Notes under the pieces: model-generated
What the model saw: only the letters and a program-made list of their open reading frames with translations
What the model was told of the DNA's origin: nothing
The model's database searches: none
Translations under genes and position numbers: made by a program
Part shown: positions 24,530 to 35,687 of the stretch, in pieces
Layout of the letters: the number at the start of each line of letters is the position of its first letter
Numbering within the stretch: the stretch's first letter is position 1
Source of the DNA: Coptis chinensis
Taxonomy: Eukaryota; Streptophyta; Magnoliopsida; Ranunculales; Ranunculaceae
Assembly: GCA_015680905.1 (NCBI GenBank)
Contig: CM027381.1
Location: forward strand, 52,952,501-53,016,500
Direction: 5' to 3'
DNA length: 64,000 nucleotides

Positions 24530-25760
24530 CCTCATATCCAACATTTAACCGTTGTCCTCCTCTTCTATAAAGAAGTGAGGTTCCTTTGCATCCTGCCAAG
24601 CCATGATAATTTGCCAGACCTCACGTCATTTATCATCAACCCGTGCTAACCTGTTAAGCGTCACTCGGTCTAATGGGGTGTAAGGGGCAACCCAATGAGG
24701 TTGTAGCCTCCACCCCAGCAAAGTTATAGCACGAAAAGAGCGTATAATGCAATTGATGGGTCGCATAATGTCAACTCCAACCTAATCAGTGTAATGGGTA
24801 CAGAAATCAGGAAAGAAACATACCATGATGCGGCAAACCAAGACAGGCATAAGAAGGTACTTATACTTCATACTATGGGCTCGTGCTAAACTAGACACTA
24901 AGGTCTGGGGAATGTCATATAGCATACATCCCTCAGCTAAAGCAAAGAAGACGTTACTAGCAGCATCATTCGTAGAAGAAAACCGTCATTCCCCTAAGAT
25001 ATTCAGCATGATAAAGAACATGATAGTGCCTATGTTAAGGGATAGGCTACCAAGGGCTACGTTAAGATGCCCTTGGTCCTATACATGAAAAATCCCCGCC
25101 CCATAAGTCTCTTGGAAATACCTATAGTTATAGAGGTATATATTATCAGACATATAGCCCCATGAGTTTTGGGGAGCAGGCATAGCCATTCCAACATAAA
25201 AGGCTACCAAAACCTTGCTGAAATCCATTATCTTGTCATTAATGGTGACGGAGAACACTTGTTCCCCATCAGGTCAATAAAAGAACTTACAATTATCATA
25301 GAAATAAGCAGTAAGTTTAGGAGAATAAGAGTCGTCAGCACTTACCAGTAGAGTCTGCCATCTTAACTACACAATCCTGTCGCGAAACCAATATCCATAG
25401 GTGTCACTCTCGAGCAATTCTTCAAAGGACTGCTCCGATATGATTTGAGGGGATTTCATAACAAATGAATACACCACTGAACTCCTGAAAGTGACTGCGG
25501 AAAACCCCAGAAAATAGAACTGGAGTTGTGTTGAAGTTCGGGTGCGGACGCGCTCAGAATGGCCTATGGAAGAGGGTGTGCACACTCAATTCTAACAAAG
25601 GAAAATTCTGCGATCTAGGACCTTGGGCGCGGGCGCGCTCTGTTATCAAGCAAAAGAGAGGGCGTGCGTGCTTCGAGTACTGTCTATGGTATGAATTAAG
25701 AGGTGAAATTGAGAGGTGCGGTGTGAAGTCTAGAGCAAACCATGTATTTATATAACCCAA
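24530..25760 (-). pseudogene. Inverted Athila env-like region
   Basis: Minus-strand reading begins near 25760 with a GC-rich leader GAGCGCGTCCGCACCCGAAC (about 25555) that closely resembles the leader of the plus-strand env-like region at 12227. The later parts read QVFSVTINDKIMDFSKVLV (about 25265-25205), SNVFFALAEGCMLYDIPQTL (about 24960) and an acidic end. Several stops and frame changes are present. The order env-like region, then polypurine tract (24333-24300) on the same strand suggests the 3' half of a second Athila copy in opposite orientation. The function of this domain family is unknown. Confidence 0.6.
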
Positions 25761-26067
25761 GTTTCTTAATCTAAGTTCCCCAAGTTGCCCAAATTGTTAA
25801 GGCAAGATGATGGAAAAAGAAAAATCCAAAATCCAAAATCCAAACAGACTAGATGCGAAGTCCAAAATCAAATTGATAGCTTTTCGACTGGAATTAAAAA
25901 TAGCAATTATCTAATTTCTAATCCTTGAGGTTGCACAAACCAAGGGTAGCTAATTCTAGCGACACTCTATCGGGATGATGCGCACACAAACAATAGTTCT
26001 CAAGCAAAGCAATAATGTTTTCGAATGGAAAATGTGGATATGATAACGACATTGCTAAACAAATAAT

Positions 26068-26083
26068 GTCACCCCCAAACAAG
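26068..26083 (-). other. Second minus-strand polypurine-tract motif
   Basis: The minus strand reads CTTGTTTGGGGGTGAC, matching the core of the other two tracts. It follows the env-like C-terminal remnant at 26664-26187 on the same strand, so it probably marks the 3' end of another truncated Athila copy. Confidence 0.45.
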
Positions 26084-26186
26084 TCGGAAGGGTGTGGGAT
26101 TCATAAAAAAAAACATAGCATACGCCGAAAATTAAACCAACTTTAAACTTAAATAATAATCAAACACAAAATTCAATATTAACTAC

Positions 26187-26664
26187 TTAACTACAACTGA
26201 GAATAAAAAATAATACTAAACAGGAAAATATTCTTAAAAACAACAATATAACTAAAGAACTAGCCACAAGATGAGGAAGGGCCAGAGTCATCCGTCCTGC
26301 GTTGACGACGCTCATGCCTTCCAGAGTAGCAGAAGAAGAACCATCATAAGGCGGCAGACGTCGTAGAACTTCTACTTGAAACGTGCGATGTTGCTCCATA
26401 AAAACATCCATGGCTTCCCAACACTCATTATTACTCTAGACAAGAGTCTTGGCTATGGATAATAGTACCTTGCCTAGTCTGAATAGCCTCATAGAGGTCA
26501 TGCAGAGAGCGTTGACCTATACGAATCGTCTCATACTCGTTATGGAGAGTTCGCAGGCCACAATGAAGTAATGAGACGCAGGCTATTTCCATAGTAGCCC
26601 TTTCCAAAGTGTCTACATCAAAACATATTATATGTTTATCCATAGATGATTGATTATTATGCAC
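26187..26664 (-). pseudogene. Env-like C-terminal remnant of an Athila copy
   Basis: Two minus-strand reading stretches (26664-26431 and 26411-26187) joined by a stop region: a helical Glu/Arg/His-rich part (LHDLYEAIQTRQGTIIHSQ) and then MDVFMEQHRTFQVEVLRRL. These helical, charged tails are usual at the end of Athila env-like proteins. It sits upstream (minus sense) of the N-terminal env-like piece at 25760, so the order is wrong for one element and implies two overlapping remnants. Confidence 0.45.
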
Positions 26665-26950
26665 GTATTAGCTTAGATTTCGAATTAATTATTCTGTATT
26701 TATTGCTAGTGAGATGTATAGATATCTGAGAATAAATAAGGAAACAGTAATTTTATTTCTTAGTCGTTGTAGTATAAATAAAGTTTGTGAGTACCTTTTC
26801 TGGAAAACTCTCACAAGGCTATAACTCGTCCACTAGGGAATTCATAGTGATTTAAGGCCTTATTGCATATGGTCTATGCGATCGCACTCGGCGAAACGAG
26901 ATTAGTTAGAACTCTATTTTTTGTCACTTATTTTAATTTCTCATATTTGC

Positions 26951-26984
26951 TTGAGGACAAGCAAAATGCTGTTTGGGGGTGGTT
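26951..26984 (+). other. Plus-strand polypurine tract before LTR
   Basis: TTGAGGACAAGCAAAATGC then TGTTTGGGGGTGGT immediately precedes the TGATAAG LTR start at 26985. This is the standard plus-strand priming site of Athila/Tat elements. Confidence 0.75.
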
Positions 26985-28250
26985 TGATAAGAGCCCAAAA
27001 CTATAGTGTTAACCCCTTAATAATATTACATTTAGACTAATTATGTTTATAATAAATAAGAGTTAGTACTGTTTACGTACGTTTGTGTATTTCAGGTATT
27101 GGAGTTAAATATGTGAAGAAATATGTCACTTTTGCAAGAGAAAGGAGAAAAGGTTGGTTGCTAAGAAGTTCTATGGTTAAAGCCCAAGTTTCAAGGAGAA
27201 AAAGCCTTTTTAAAGCCCAGTCAAAGCTGAAAAGTCAAAGTCAACGCGGGCAGAAATAAAGCATAAAAGTCAACAGAACTTCTGCAGGCCGTATCTTTGG
27301 ACTCATACCTCGGAATTGGGCCTACTATATGTCAAAACGACCGGCTCTGAAAGATCATTCTAATGGTTTAGGCCTTTATCCAATCAGATGAGTAAAAGTT
27401 GACAACAAGGCTATTGCAGTAATTTCCAACAAGTAATTAGGTTTTGGGCTTGATTTAATGGCCCAAAACATAGCTCCAAACCCCATGCACGAAATTGTAA
27501 ACCTATCCCTCTCCTATATAAAGAGGACTAAGGAACAACTCTAAGGAGACTCCCATTATATAATAAATTAGTTTTCTTCTTTAGTTTTAAAAACTTAGTT
27601 ATTGTTTTATTAGCCTAGCCACTATTAATTCAATTCAAATTATCCTTAATAAAGTAGTTCTTCATTATGTCTTCTTCTTTCTATTATTATGTACATGATA
27701 GTCCCATGATTCATAGCTAAACCTCTATTAGAGGGGTTTGATTGAAGCTTTGATGAAGACTTGATGTGTTAGTGTAGAATAGTTGTAGTAAGATATTCCA
27801 CTCTAGAGGGTAGTTAATTCACCATGAGAATGGATTTCAATTGCCTCACATGCTAATTATTAGTTGATAGAGATGTCGTGAATAATTAGGGATAAAAATA
27901 CCTAATCTTTATGTGAAAACCTAAAGATTAGGATTGTAACAACTCCGTACTAGCATATTAGAGATTAATCACGGTGGATTTCAAATCTCCCTAATTCCTT
28001 CTCATTCACATCTTTGTATTTAATTGCCATAGTATAATTTAGAATATCTTAATTAGTTATTCCCACATATTAGTCTTATTAAAAACATTGCTCTCATTGG
28101 TATTGTATAATTGATTACGTTAGTAAAGCTAGACTTGTTGCGTTCTAAGCAACTAGGAGTGGAACAAAATCTTTACTCTAAGTTTATTACATGATAATTG
28201 AAAGTAGAAACTTTGATTAAACGTAGAAACATATAGCGTTTCTTATTCCT
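26985..28250 (+). repeat. Athila-type 3' LTR (right edge approximate)
   Basis: Starts TGATAAGAGCCC after the polypurine tract. It contains a promoter-like CTATATAAAGAGG at about 27514 and long AT-rich U5-like sequence. The phrase ATGTCAAAACGACCGGCTC (near 27330) recurs in a decayed LTR at about 55120 (minus strand). The right edge must fall before the Tat integrase frame that begins near 28280; no exact terminal CA or target duplication could be fixed. If it belongs to the Athila element at the window start, that element inserted into the Tat pol gene. Confidence 0.65.
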
Positions 28251-28269
28251 AGCATAAATAATTATTCAT

Positions 28270-29303
28270 ATGAGAGAAAAGTCTAATTTACATTTTATCA
28301 GCCATTCAGCGGGAAGGACCACTACACATCGGCTGTTGACTCAATGTTACTTTTGGCCCCATATTAAAAGAGATGTTGTAGAATTTGCTAAGAAATGTGG
28401 GAAGTGTCAAAGGTTCTCTCAATTTATATTCACTCCCGCCGAACCGCTGCATAACGTATCTAGTCCTTGGCCATTAGCCATGTGGGCCATGGATATAGTA
28501 GGGTCGCTGCCCATGGCCAGTGGCAAGAGGAGATTCATGTTAGCGGCCACCGATTACTTCACTAAGTGGATAGAGGTCGTGACATTGCAGCAGATAAAGG
28601 AGGAGCAGGTGATCAAGCTATTGTGGGAAAATATCATATGTAGATTTGGGCTGCCGTATGCCATCATCGCAGACAATGGAACTCAATTCACAAGGTCCAA
28701 GGTTAAAGATTTCTTGCAAGCATACAACGTGAAGCAAGGATTCTCTGCCTCATATAATCCTGAGGGCAACGGACAAGCAGAATCTTCCAATAAAACCATA
28801 ATGAACAACCTCAAGAGAAAGCTAGAAAATAAGAAGGGGGCGTGGGCCGATAAGTTGAATCATGTCATATGGGCGTACCGAACAACGCCGCGGACAACCA
28901 CCAGAGAGACTCCATTCTCACTAGCTTACGGCATTGAGACAGTAATTCCATCGGAAATGGTGGCATCCACAACCCGAACAAGGGCTATTGAGGAAGGGAT
29001 TTGAATCTGGCTTAGGAGAGAAGGGATTTCGCGCGCATCAGGTTAGAGGAATATCACCGACGCCTGCAAAGGCAGTATAACAAGAGAGTGAAGCTGCGAC
29101 AATTTCAAGTGGGAGATTCCGTACTCCGCAGAGTAACTCCCAGTACCAAGAAGGTGAATTATAGAAAGTTGGGTCCAAATTGGGAGGGGCCCTATACTGT
29201 GGTGGATACTGGAGGGGCCGGCACCTACAAGCTACAAACTGTGGAAGGGAAGTTGATAGAGAGGTCGTGGAATGTGAGACTATTGAAGAAATTTCACACT
29301 TGA
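28270..29303 (+). pseudogene. Tat/Retand integrase (C-terminal part of pol)
   Basis: Opens inside the N-terminal zinc module (SHSAGRTTTHRLL, CGKCQRFSQ), lacking the first His, because its 5' part is cut by the LTR before it. The DDE core is complete: MWAMDIVGSLP (Asp, about 28490), IADNGTQF (Asp, about 28672), NGQAESSN (Glu, about 28770). AYRTTPRTTTRETPFSLAYG is the usual Tat core end. A stop/frameshift near 29003 breaks the chain; the rest resumes (QVGDSVLRR, GPYTV) and ends LLKKFHT at 29303, the typical end of pol. It would insert element DNA into chromosomes. Confidence 0.88.
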
Positions 29304-29426
29304 ATGTAAAGTGAGTCTAATGCAAGAGAGTTGAGCTATTTGTAAATATATAATACAATGGCACTTTTGATAGAGTAATACTGCTACTAGTGAAAAGCTT
29401 AAAAGCCAACTGAAGACAGCGAGGGG

Positions 29427-29630
29427 GATGAGCCCTTCATGGACGTGAGGTCCAACTCGAACTTGGGCAAGATGAGTTGCCTCCTTCGCGGACAAGAGGT
29501 CCAAATCAAGCAAGGGGCAAGATGAGTTGGCCCTTCGCGGACATGAAGTCCGAATCAAACTAGAAGCAAGGTGAGTTGCCCATTTCATGGACATGAGGTC
29601 CAAAGTGAGCTGGGGCAAAACGAGTTGCCT
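29427..29630 (+). repeat. About four 44-50 bp tandem repeats after pol
   Basis: Units begin GATGAG or CGAG near 29427, 29471, 29521, 29571 and 29621, and share CTTCGCGGACA[AT]GAGGTCC. Short tandem repeats between pol and the antisense ORF are a known trait of Tat-lineage elements. Confidence 0.75.
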
Positions 29631-29639
29631 CCAAATTAA

Positions 29640-30030
29640 CTAGAGGCATTGGGGGAAACGAGTCCTCCACGGAGTAGTGTTCTAAATTGTATGTGAGAGC
29701 AAATTGAGCTGCCCTCAAGAGGAGGGGTGAAACATACAACCATGAAGCCCACTGCACAGAAAAACATATAAGTTATTACAACAACAGAAAAGTGGACAAC
29801 AAGGGCATGTGCAAGAGAAGGTAATACAATGACCCTTGCTAAAAGAGCCAACAAAACATTCCAAAAACTACTCGAATAAGTTTAATTCCCATCAAAGAGC
29901 CAATCGGAGGGTAAAAGTGAATAAATGAGTAAAGGGTCAAATGCTTGACACCTATTCAACATATAGTAGCTAAATACACAGTGTACACCAAAAAAGACAG
30001 GGAATAAACTAAAGAGACACAAAATGCAAC
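29640..30030. other. Tat 3' non-coding spacer
   Basis: Between the repeats and the antisense ORF end. No gene or clear repeat seen. Confidence 0.5.
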
Positions 30031-30032
30031 AC

Positions 30033-33000
30033 TTAGACATCTTCATTAATCACTGCCTCCATGGCTTCCTCAATGGCGGCATCCACAGTTGTTTTAATGG
30101 CCTCAGCAACCTGTTCCGCGACATCTCCAGAGACCAAGACCTCAGTAAAGGAGAGGGGATCCACGGGGATCATAGCAACCTCAGACACGGCAGTAGGGGC
30201 AGGCATCTCCGGAAGTAGACAGCCCTCCTTGATAAGGCGATCATGTTCTTCCTTAATCTTTTTGGCCATCCGTTTGTCAGCTAGTGCTTTGAAGCGCTCT
30301 TGGAGTTTATCCATGTCGGACTGGTGCTGCTGGAGTAGGGCCGTAGTGTTGTCTTGATGCTTCTGAGAGAGTGCGACCATGGCTTCATTGTGTTGCTGAA
30401 GGAAGGTTTCACACTGATGGCTCAGGCAGTCATTTACCGAATCCATGTAAGCCTGGTAGGAAGCCTCAGCACTCTTGAGCTCATCATGGGCGTTGATCTT
30501 GGACAGGGCCATGGCATCTAACTCTTGTTGGAAGCGAGAACAAGTCTCCTTCAGCTTCTCAAGGCGAGCGATGCCTTCCTCCAGGGATTCCACTTTGGAT
30601 CTTGCGCCAAACAGCCCGCGGATCATATAGGAGATATCCATGCTCACCTAAAATGAAGAAGAAGGGTAAAACAACCAAGAGTAGACACAAATAAAAATAA
30701 AGTCAAGAGTGAAGAGTACCTTCTCCTAGCTAGTATAGAAGGAAGTCCTGTGTTGATCAAACGAGCCCTCTTCCGCATAAGCGATATCTTTAGGAAGGTG
30801 CGACCCGTAGAACAGAGCTGAAGCCACAGCAGAGTTCTCCAAGGCCGAGTCACTAATGTTGACAGTGCGGCTGCAGACCTTGAAAGTGGGGCAGAAGGCG
30901 GCTAGAGGGTCAGCGGACTCTTTGCCATATTTACTCGCCAGCACTCTTGAGCTCATCCTGAGCGTTGAGCTTGGACAGGGCCACAGCATCTAACTCTTGT
31001 TGGAAGCGAGAACAAGTCTCCTTCAGCTTCTCAAGGTGAATGACGCCCTTCTCCAGGGATTCCACTTTGGATCTTGCGCCAAACAGCCCGTGGATCATAT
31101 AGGAGATATCCAGGCTCACCTAAAATGAAGAAGAAGGGTAAAACAACCAAGAGTAGACACAAATAAAAATAAAGTCAAGAGTGAAGAGTACCTTCTCCCA
31201 ACTGGTATAGAAGGAAGTCCTGTGTTGATCAAACGAGCCCCCTTCCGCATAAGCGATATCTTTAGGAAGGTGCGACCCGTAGAACATAGCTGAAGCCACA
31301 GCAGAGTTCTCCAAGGCCGAGTCACTTATGTTGACAGTGCGGCTGCAGACCTTGAAAGTGGGGCAGAAGGCGGCTAGAGGGTCAACGGACTCTTTGCCAT
31401 ATTTACTCGCCAGCACTCTTGAGCTGATCCTGGGTGTTGAGCTTGGACAGGGCCACAGCATCTAACTCTTGTTGGAAGCGAGAACAAGTCTCCTTCAAAT
31501 TCTCCAAGGCTTAATCGGCGCCTCTCCAGGGATTCCACTTTGGATCTTGCGCCAAACAGCCCGTGGATCATATAGGATATATCCAGGCTCACCTAAAATG
31601 AAGAAAAAGGGTAAAACAACCAAAAGTAGACACAAATAAAAATAAAGTCGAGAGTGAAGAGTACCTTCTCCCAGCTGGTATAAAAGGAAGTCTTGTGTTG
31701 ATCAAACGAGCCCCCTTTCGCATAAGCGATATCTTTAGGAAGGTGCGACCCGTATAACAGAGCTGAAGCCACAACAGAGTTCTCCAAGGCCGAGGCACTA
31801 ATGTTGACAGTGCGGCTGTAGACCTTGAAAGTGGGGCAAAAGGCAGCTAGAGGGTCAGCGGACTCTTTGCCATATTTACCCGCCAGCTCCTTACCAGGCG
31901 GCTGAGCTGGGCGAGCAGGAGGGACAAGGGCGGCAAGGACTAGAGCATGCACAGTAGAGGGTGGCTCATCAGACACAGAGGTCCGCAGATGCTTGGGAGG
32001 CGGTCCAAGTGAAGAAGGGATAGTGGTAGAGGGATGAACTTCAGTTACTACATCGTCATCAGAGTCACTGTCGAACAATTTCCTCTTCGAGATGTCCATA
32101 TCAGAGCTGGGGGAATCCACGGAAGGAGAGTGAGTGGCTAGATATTGATCCTCCCAAGTAACGAGAGATTTGTAATAATGAAGGTCGGCAGAGGCTGATG
32201 GGGAGTTGAGAGAGGGTTGTGTGGGTCTGTGATTATCAGCTTTGGTGGGGCGGTATTTCTAGGTTCGAGGCTTTTTCACAGGAGGGGGAGAAGCCCAAGG
32301 TTTCTGTTCTTTAGGGGGAGGTGGAAAGTAAAAAGGGGCGTTGTATCCACCGATGGTCTACAGTTAAGGGTCAGATAACATCGTAGTGCCAGTGGTGGGG
32401 TCAATTCCAATGACCGCGGGTTGAGAAGATCCTAGTTAGTGGAGCTTCTGAAAAATGGTAGATGTCACGTCGGCGTAGATGCGCGACTTTGAGTCTGGTC
32501 TCCAACCTGTACAAGGAAATCACAACATTAGATCTCATGCCGCAAACTGTGCGTACAAAGGGAGGATGAAAAGGGGACTCACCACAGGGCAGAAAGGCAA
32601 AATGATTAAGAGTCAATTCAGGTGGGAGATCCGCAGATAGCAAATTTCCAGATATATACAGTGGATAATGGTGTCAAGTCTTGTCCGAGGTGGTGATACG
32701 AAGGACAAACGATTGTTTTTTAGGACGGACACAGAAGGAGTGGTAACCCACCCACGCTGACATCTTTGGTGCTCTTCTTTATCTAATAATGAGCGACCAT
32801 GTCACGACAAGATATTTTGGGTACCTCGGACTTGTTATAGTGATTCGTGGCATACATTAGTCTCCAAAAGTTGTCAATGCCTTGGCAAGGAGGAATATTA
32901 AAATGGTTACATACCTCAACATCCAAGGTTGATAAGGGGAGGCAGAATCCAGAAACAATCTGACCCACCGTGACTATTAGACACCCCGGTATGTATGGAA

Positions 33001-33231
33001 CTAAGTGAAGATAATAGGTTAAGTCCGGCACATGCTCTAATATGACGTCAGCAAGGATGCCATAAGCAGCTTTGACCGCTTCTAAATTAGGTCTACGACT
33101 GTGAGGTGGGGCGGTGGAAGGGCAAATTGTTGCCCAGAGGTAGAGGGGGCCTCTGATAGATCGATGGGTGGGGGAGACGCCACGGTGTTAGAAGGAGAAG
33201 AGGAATAGTTGTCGGAGTAGGAGTCCGACAT
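30033..33231 (-). pseudogene. Antisense ORF of Tat/Retand element (putative gypsy-type transposon domain, coiled coil)
   Basis: Minus strand. It starts MSDSYSDNYSSSPSN at 33231 (Ser/Pro-rich N-terminus). A domain with GFCLPLSTLDVEVCNHFNIP and FWRLMY (about 32940-32840) resembles the 'putative gypsy type transposon' domain (Pfam Transposase_28) known from antisense ORFs. An acidic Ser-rich linker lies at 32120-31990. Then comes an exon ending TSWEK, a 72-bp intron (31664-31593, GTACTC to TTTTAG), and a coiled-coil part rich in Glu/Gln/Lys (30640-30200, e.g. LSHQCETFLQQHNEAMVALS). The protein end is at 30033. Stops around 33077 and 32780 and internal duplication make this copy defective. The function of such antisense ORFs is unknown. 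Confidence 0.7.
30471..31890 (-). repeat. Tandem triplication, 472-473 bp unit, spanning exon-intron-exon of the antisense ORF
   Basis: The same splice-acceptor landmark (CTCACCTAAAATGAAGAA on plus) recurs at 30643, 31115 and 31588, giving periods of 472 and 473 bp. Each unit holds the end of one exon, the 72-bp intron and the start of the next exon. The fusion point joins the coiled-coil start to the upstream KYGKES stretch and goes out of frame. The middle copies differ by few bases, so the duplication is fairly recent. Confidence 0.92.
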
Positions 33232-33514
33232 CAGAACAGATGGCAAAAGAAGAACACACAGTTCAAAAATGGTGAAGAAAAGAAGAAACAGATCAAGACA
33301 GTGCAAGAAAAAGAAAGTGAGAGAAAAGAACCAACCTGGAAGAGGAAAAAATTAGTCTGAATCTCGGACACTGGAACGCTAGTGACTGGCAAAGCAATAT
33401 AGAGTAACAGCACCACCAGTCGAAGGGATGAGAGCAAGAGTGTGAGGAACTAGGAAGAAGAAACGCGAGAGGAAGAGCAAGGGACTAAGTGAAGAGAAAG
33501 AAAGATTGAGTGGG

Positions 33515-33522
33515 ATTTTATA
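33515..33522 (-). promoter_or_regulatory. TATA box of the antisense ORF
   Basis: The minus strand reads CTTATAAAATCCC, a good plant TATA box, about 285 nt upstream of the antisense ATG at 33231, followed by a pyrimidine-rich leader. This is outside the LTR, so antisense expression would not depend on it. Confidence 0.5.
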
Positions 33523-33766
33523 AGAAGGAGGGGTAAAACAGGAAGGGAAAGGTGCTGAAATCGAGGGGGCACTAAAAGGAACCTAAATAAGGGCGACACG
33601 TGGATGCATAGAATACGAAGAAACGCTTACCTCATGCACGTGTCGAACATGTGAGGCCAGTGACGCATATCGATAGAGGGACAGGCTGCGGCATAAAGAT
33701 AAAATCAAAGCAGGGACTCTCGAACCCCCGATCGCAACCATGATCGCGGACTCAAGAGGGGGCATA

Positions 33767-35579
33767 TGTGGTGGTAGGATCCACGACATGGGAGATCAGT
33801 GGTGGGATGAGCCCGAAGTCACATACTATACAGAGGTGTGGTGTACAGGATCAAACCACAGACTCGTAGGTACGGCATGGAAACCCTACACGTGGAGAGA
33901 ATAAGACCGAAAGATGGAGTGCTAGGTGGATGGCTAGGGGAAGAGTGGAGTGTTGTATAAAGAGGAAAGATAAGGAGAGAGAAAGGGGTGGTTTTTTCAT
34001 ATCAAGAGAGGGCTAGACCTAGAGAAAGAGAGAGAGAAGAGAGTGTAGTAGTAAGTGATACCACAGTAATGTTCGCCACAATTGTCACCATCAAGACCGG
34101 AGCTCCAGATGCGCGCTCCATTACTCCGCCACCACTCGCCATCATGGCTCATTAAATGACCTCAAGTCCTGAACTTTGCCTAACGCAGGAGAGGAGGAAG
34201 CACGGGCATCTTGCCTATATAAAGGGAAGAGGAACTACGTCTAACTTGATTCAAGTTTGGCTAAAGAACTTGATACGTAGGCAGTTCCAGTGGCAGAGCC
34301 AGGAATTTGAGTGAGGGTGAGCCACCCAGACAACCAAACATACAAAAAAAAATAATAACTAATTTCTTTTAACTAATAATTCAAACCCAATCACAAACAA
34401 GTATATTTCCAACATCAAATATCTTATAAAACGATACAATAAGAACATTGGATCAAGAGTCTCTAAAATGAAATGCTCAGAGAAGAGGGCAAGAGCCGGT
34501 AGAAAGCAGTAGACAACGAGAAATATTGAAGTGAAAGGGTAAATGTCAACGCTAAGGTATGCAACCCTCTGCGAACTTGAGAAGCGGGGACCGCAACCGT
34601 AACACTCATGTTCGCGAGTAAAAGATCTCAATAGGAGCATTTTAACATTTTAAAACCCACCACTGAACAAATAATGAAAACACTAGTCGAACAAGATCAC
34701 AGTGCAAATTCCTTCATGAACACCTACAGAAGCAGCACACGTCCCATTAACCAGGATCACATACAGAGTTTACCAGCTTCACTAACGAGTAATGAGTCCA
34801 TTTCCACAACCTCTAACCAAAAGTCGTCATATCCACATAAGGACCTATTTACAGTCATTATTTTCCAACACCCTAGCATGGGTTGGAACATCTTCAATCT
34901 TCATAAGAAATACCAATATGGGATCTCACCTACCATAAAAACTCATCCCTAAGTCCCTAACACAACCTCTTTTGACTAAAAAACGTAAACTCCGCCATTT
35001 AATTAAACACACCTAAGGTCTCAGGCAGTCGCAATAATGACAGCCATAATTAACACTAGAACACATTGACTCCCCTAAAAAACTCCTAAATACAACCAGA
35101 AATGGACCTAATTAACCATAATAGACAACTGACAAATTGCCCTTACAGTTGCAAACCCAAGTATTTAGTGAATTCACGACAAGAAATTAAATAAGAGTTG
35201 TCATTAAATAATATGGTTTAGGAATCAATACAAAAAGATCAGAAAGAAGACAATAAATTAAACAAAGCAAGGTTAACAAGAAGTCAAGAAGAGTAAAAGA
35301 CTTTTAATATAATAATTGAGAAGGGAGTTAGGGAGGAGAAGTTGAGTGCCTGAGGGGTTTCTTTTGTTTGGGTTTCTAGCGTTTTTTTTTTTTTTCGAGT
35401 GCTACTATATTATTATTTTTAACGAAAGTTGAGGGTGAGCCAGGGCGTACCCTGGGCTCCCCTTGCTCCGCCACTAGATAGTTCGCATGTAACGCGAACT
35501 CAGTCAAAATCAAATACAGTCCACATTCCCCTCTCCAATCAAGACGTAAAGATTCACACCAAATCGAGCCTTTACAACA
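33767..35579 (+). repeat. Tat/Retand 3' LTR (holds a hAT insertion)
   Basis: Follows the polypurine tract AAGAGGGGG by four bases. TGTGGTGG start, ACAACA end. TATA-like boxes lie at about 33953 (TTGTATAAAGAGG) and 34214 (CTATATAAAGGG). Interrupted by the hAT MITE at 34288-35476; without it and one target copy the LTR is about 616 bp. The sequence on the two sides joins sensibly (ACGTAGGCAGTTC then GCATGTAACGCGAAC). Confidence 0.75.
34288..35476. mobile_element. Non-autonomous hAT-like element
   Basis: Ends CAGTGGCAGAGCCAGG (left) and, inverted, TAGTGGCGGAGCAAGG (right). This is the common plant hAT-like terminus. Target duplications GGCAGTTC and GATAGTTC match at 6 of 8 bases, so the insertion is old. 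The 1189-bp interior has no transposase frame; the short ORFs inside are not recognisable. It sits inside the Tat LTR. Confidence 0.85.
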
Positions 35580-35584
35580 ACCTT

Positions 35585-35687
35585 TTGTGAAGTTATAAGG
35601 TGGTTTGTACATTTCATAGCACGTTACTTAATAAAAGCACAAAATGTTTCATTTTCGCCTTGGCTACTGAAGATGGTATGTGGAGGC
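35585..35687 (+). pseudogene. F-box protein gene fragment, upstream piece
   Basis: Frame NKSTKCFIFALATEDGMWR runs into the copia insertion at 35688 and continues QLDDISYSIQPKC at 41739 when the insert and one GAGGC copy are removed. It belongs to the F-box-associated (FBA) type kelch-like domain. The F-box itself, which would contact SKP1 in an SCF ubiquitin ligase, is not present; the Tat element replaces the sequence to the left. Confidence 0.7.

Larger units (their letters stand above)
28280..35579 (+). mobile_element. Tat/Retand-type Ty3/gypsy element, 3' half
   Basis: Integrase end of pol (to 29303), a 50-bp repeat zone, an antisense ORF region (33231-30033), a polypurine tract AAGAGGGGG (33754-33762) and an LTR beginning TGTGGTGG (33767) and ending ACAACA (35579). 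Long non-coding space with an antisense ORF between pol and the 3' LTR is characteristic of the Retand branch of Tat elements. Its 5' half is not in the window; it was probably split by the insertion that left the LTR at 26985. It abuts a decayed F-box gene at 35585, its likely target. Confidence 0.75.

Noticed and set aside
30061-30357. Plus-strand ORF of 98 residues
   Set aside because: Shadow of the Tat antisense ORF coiled-coil region.
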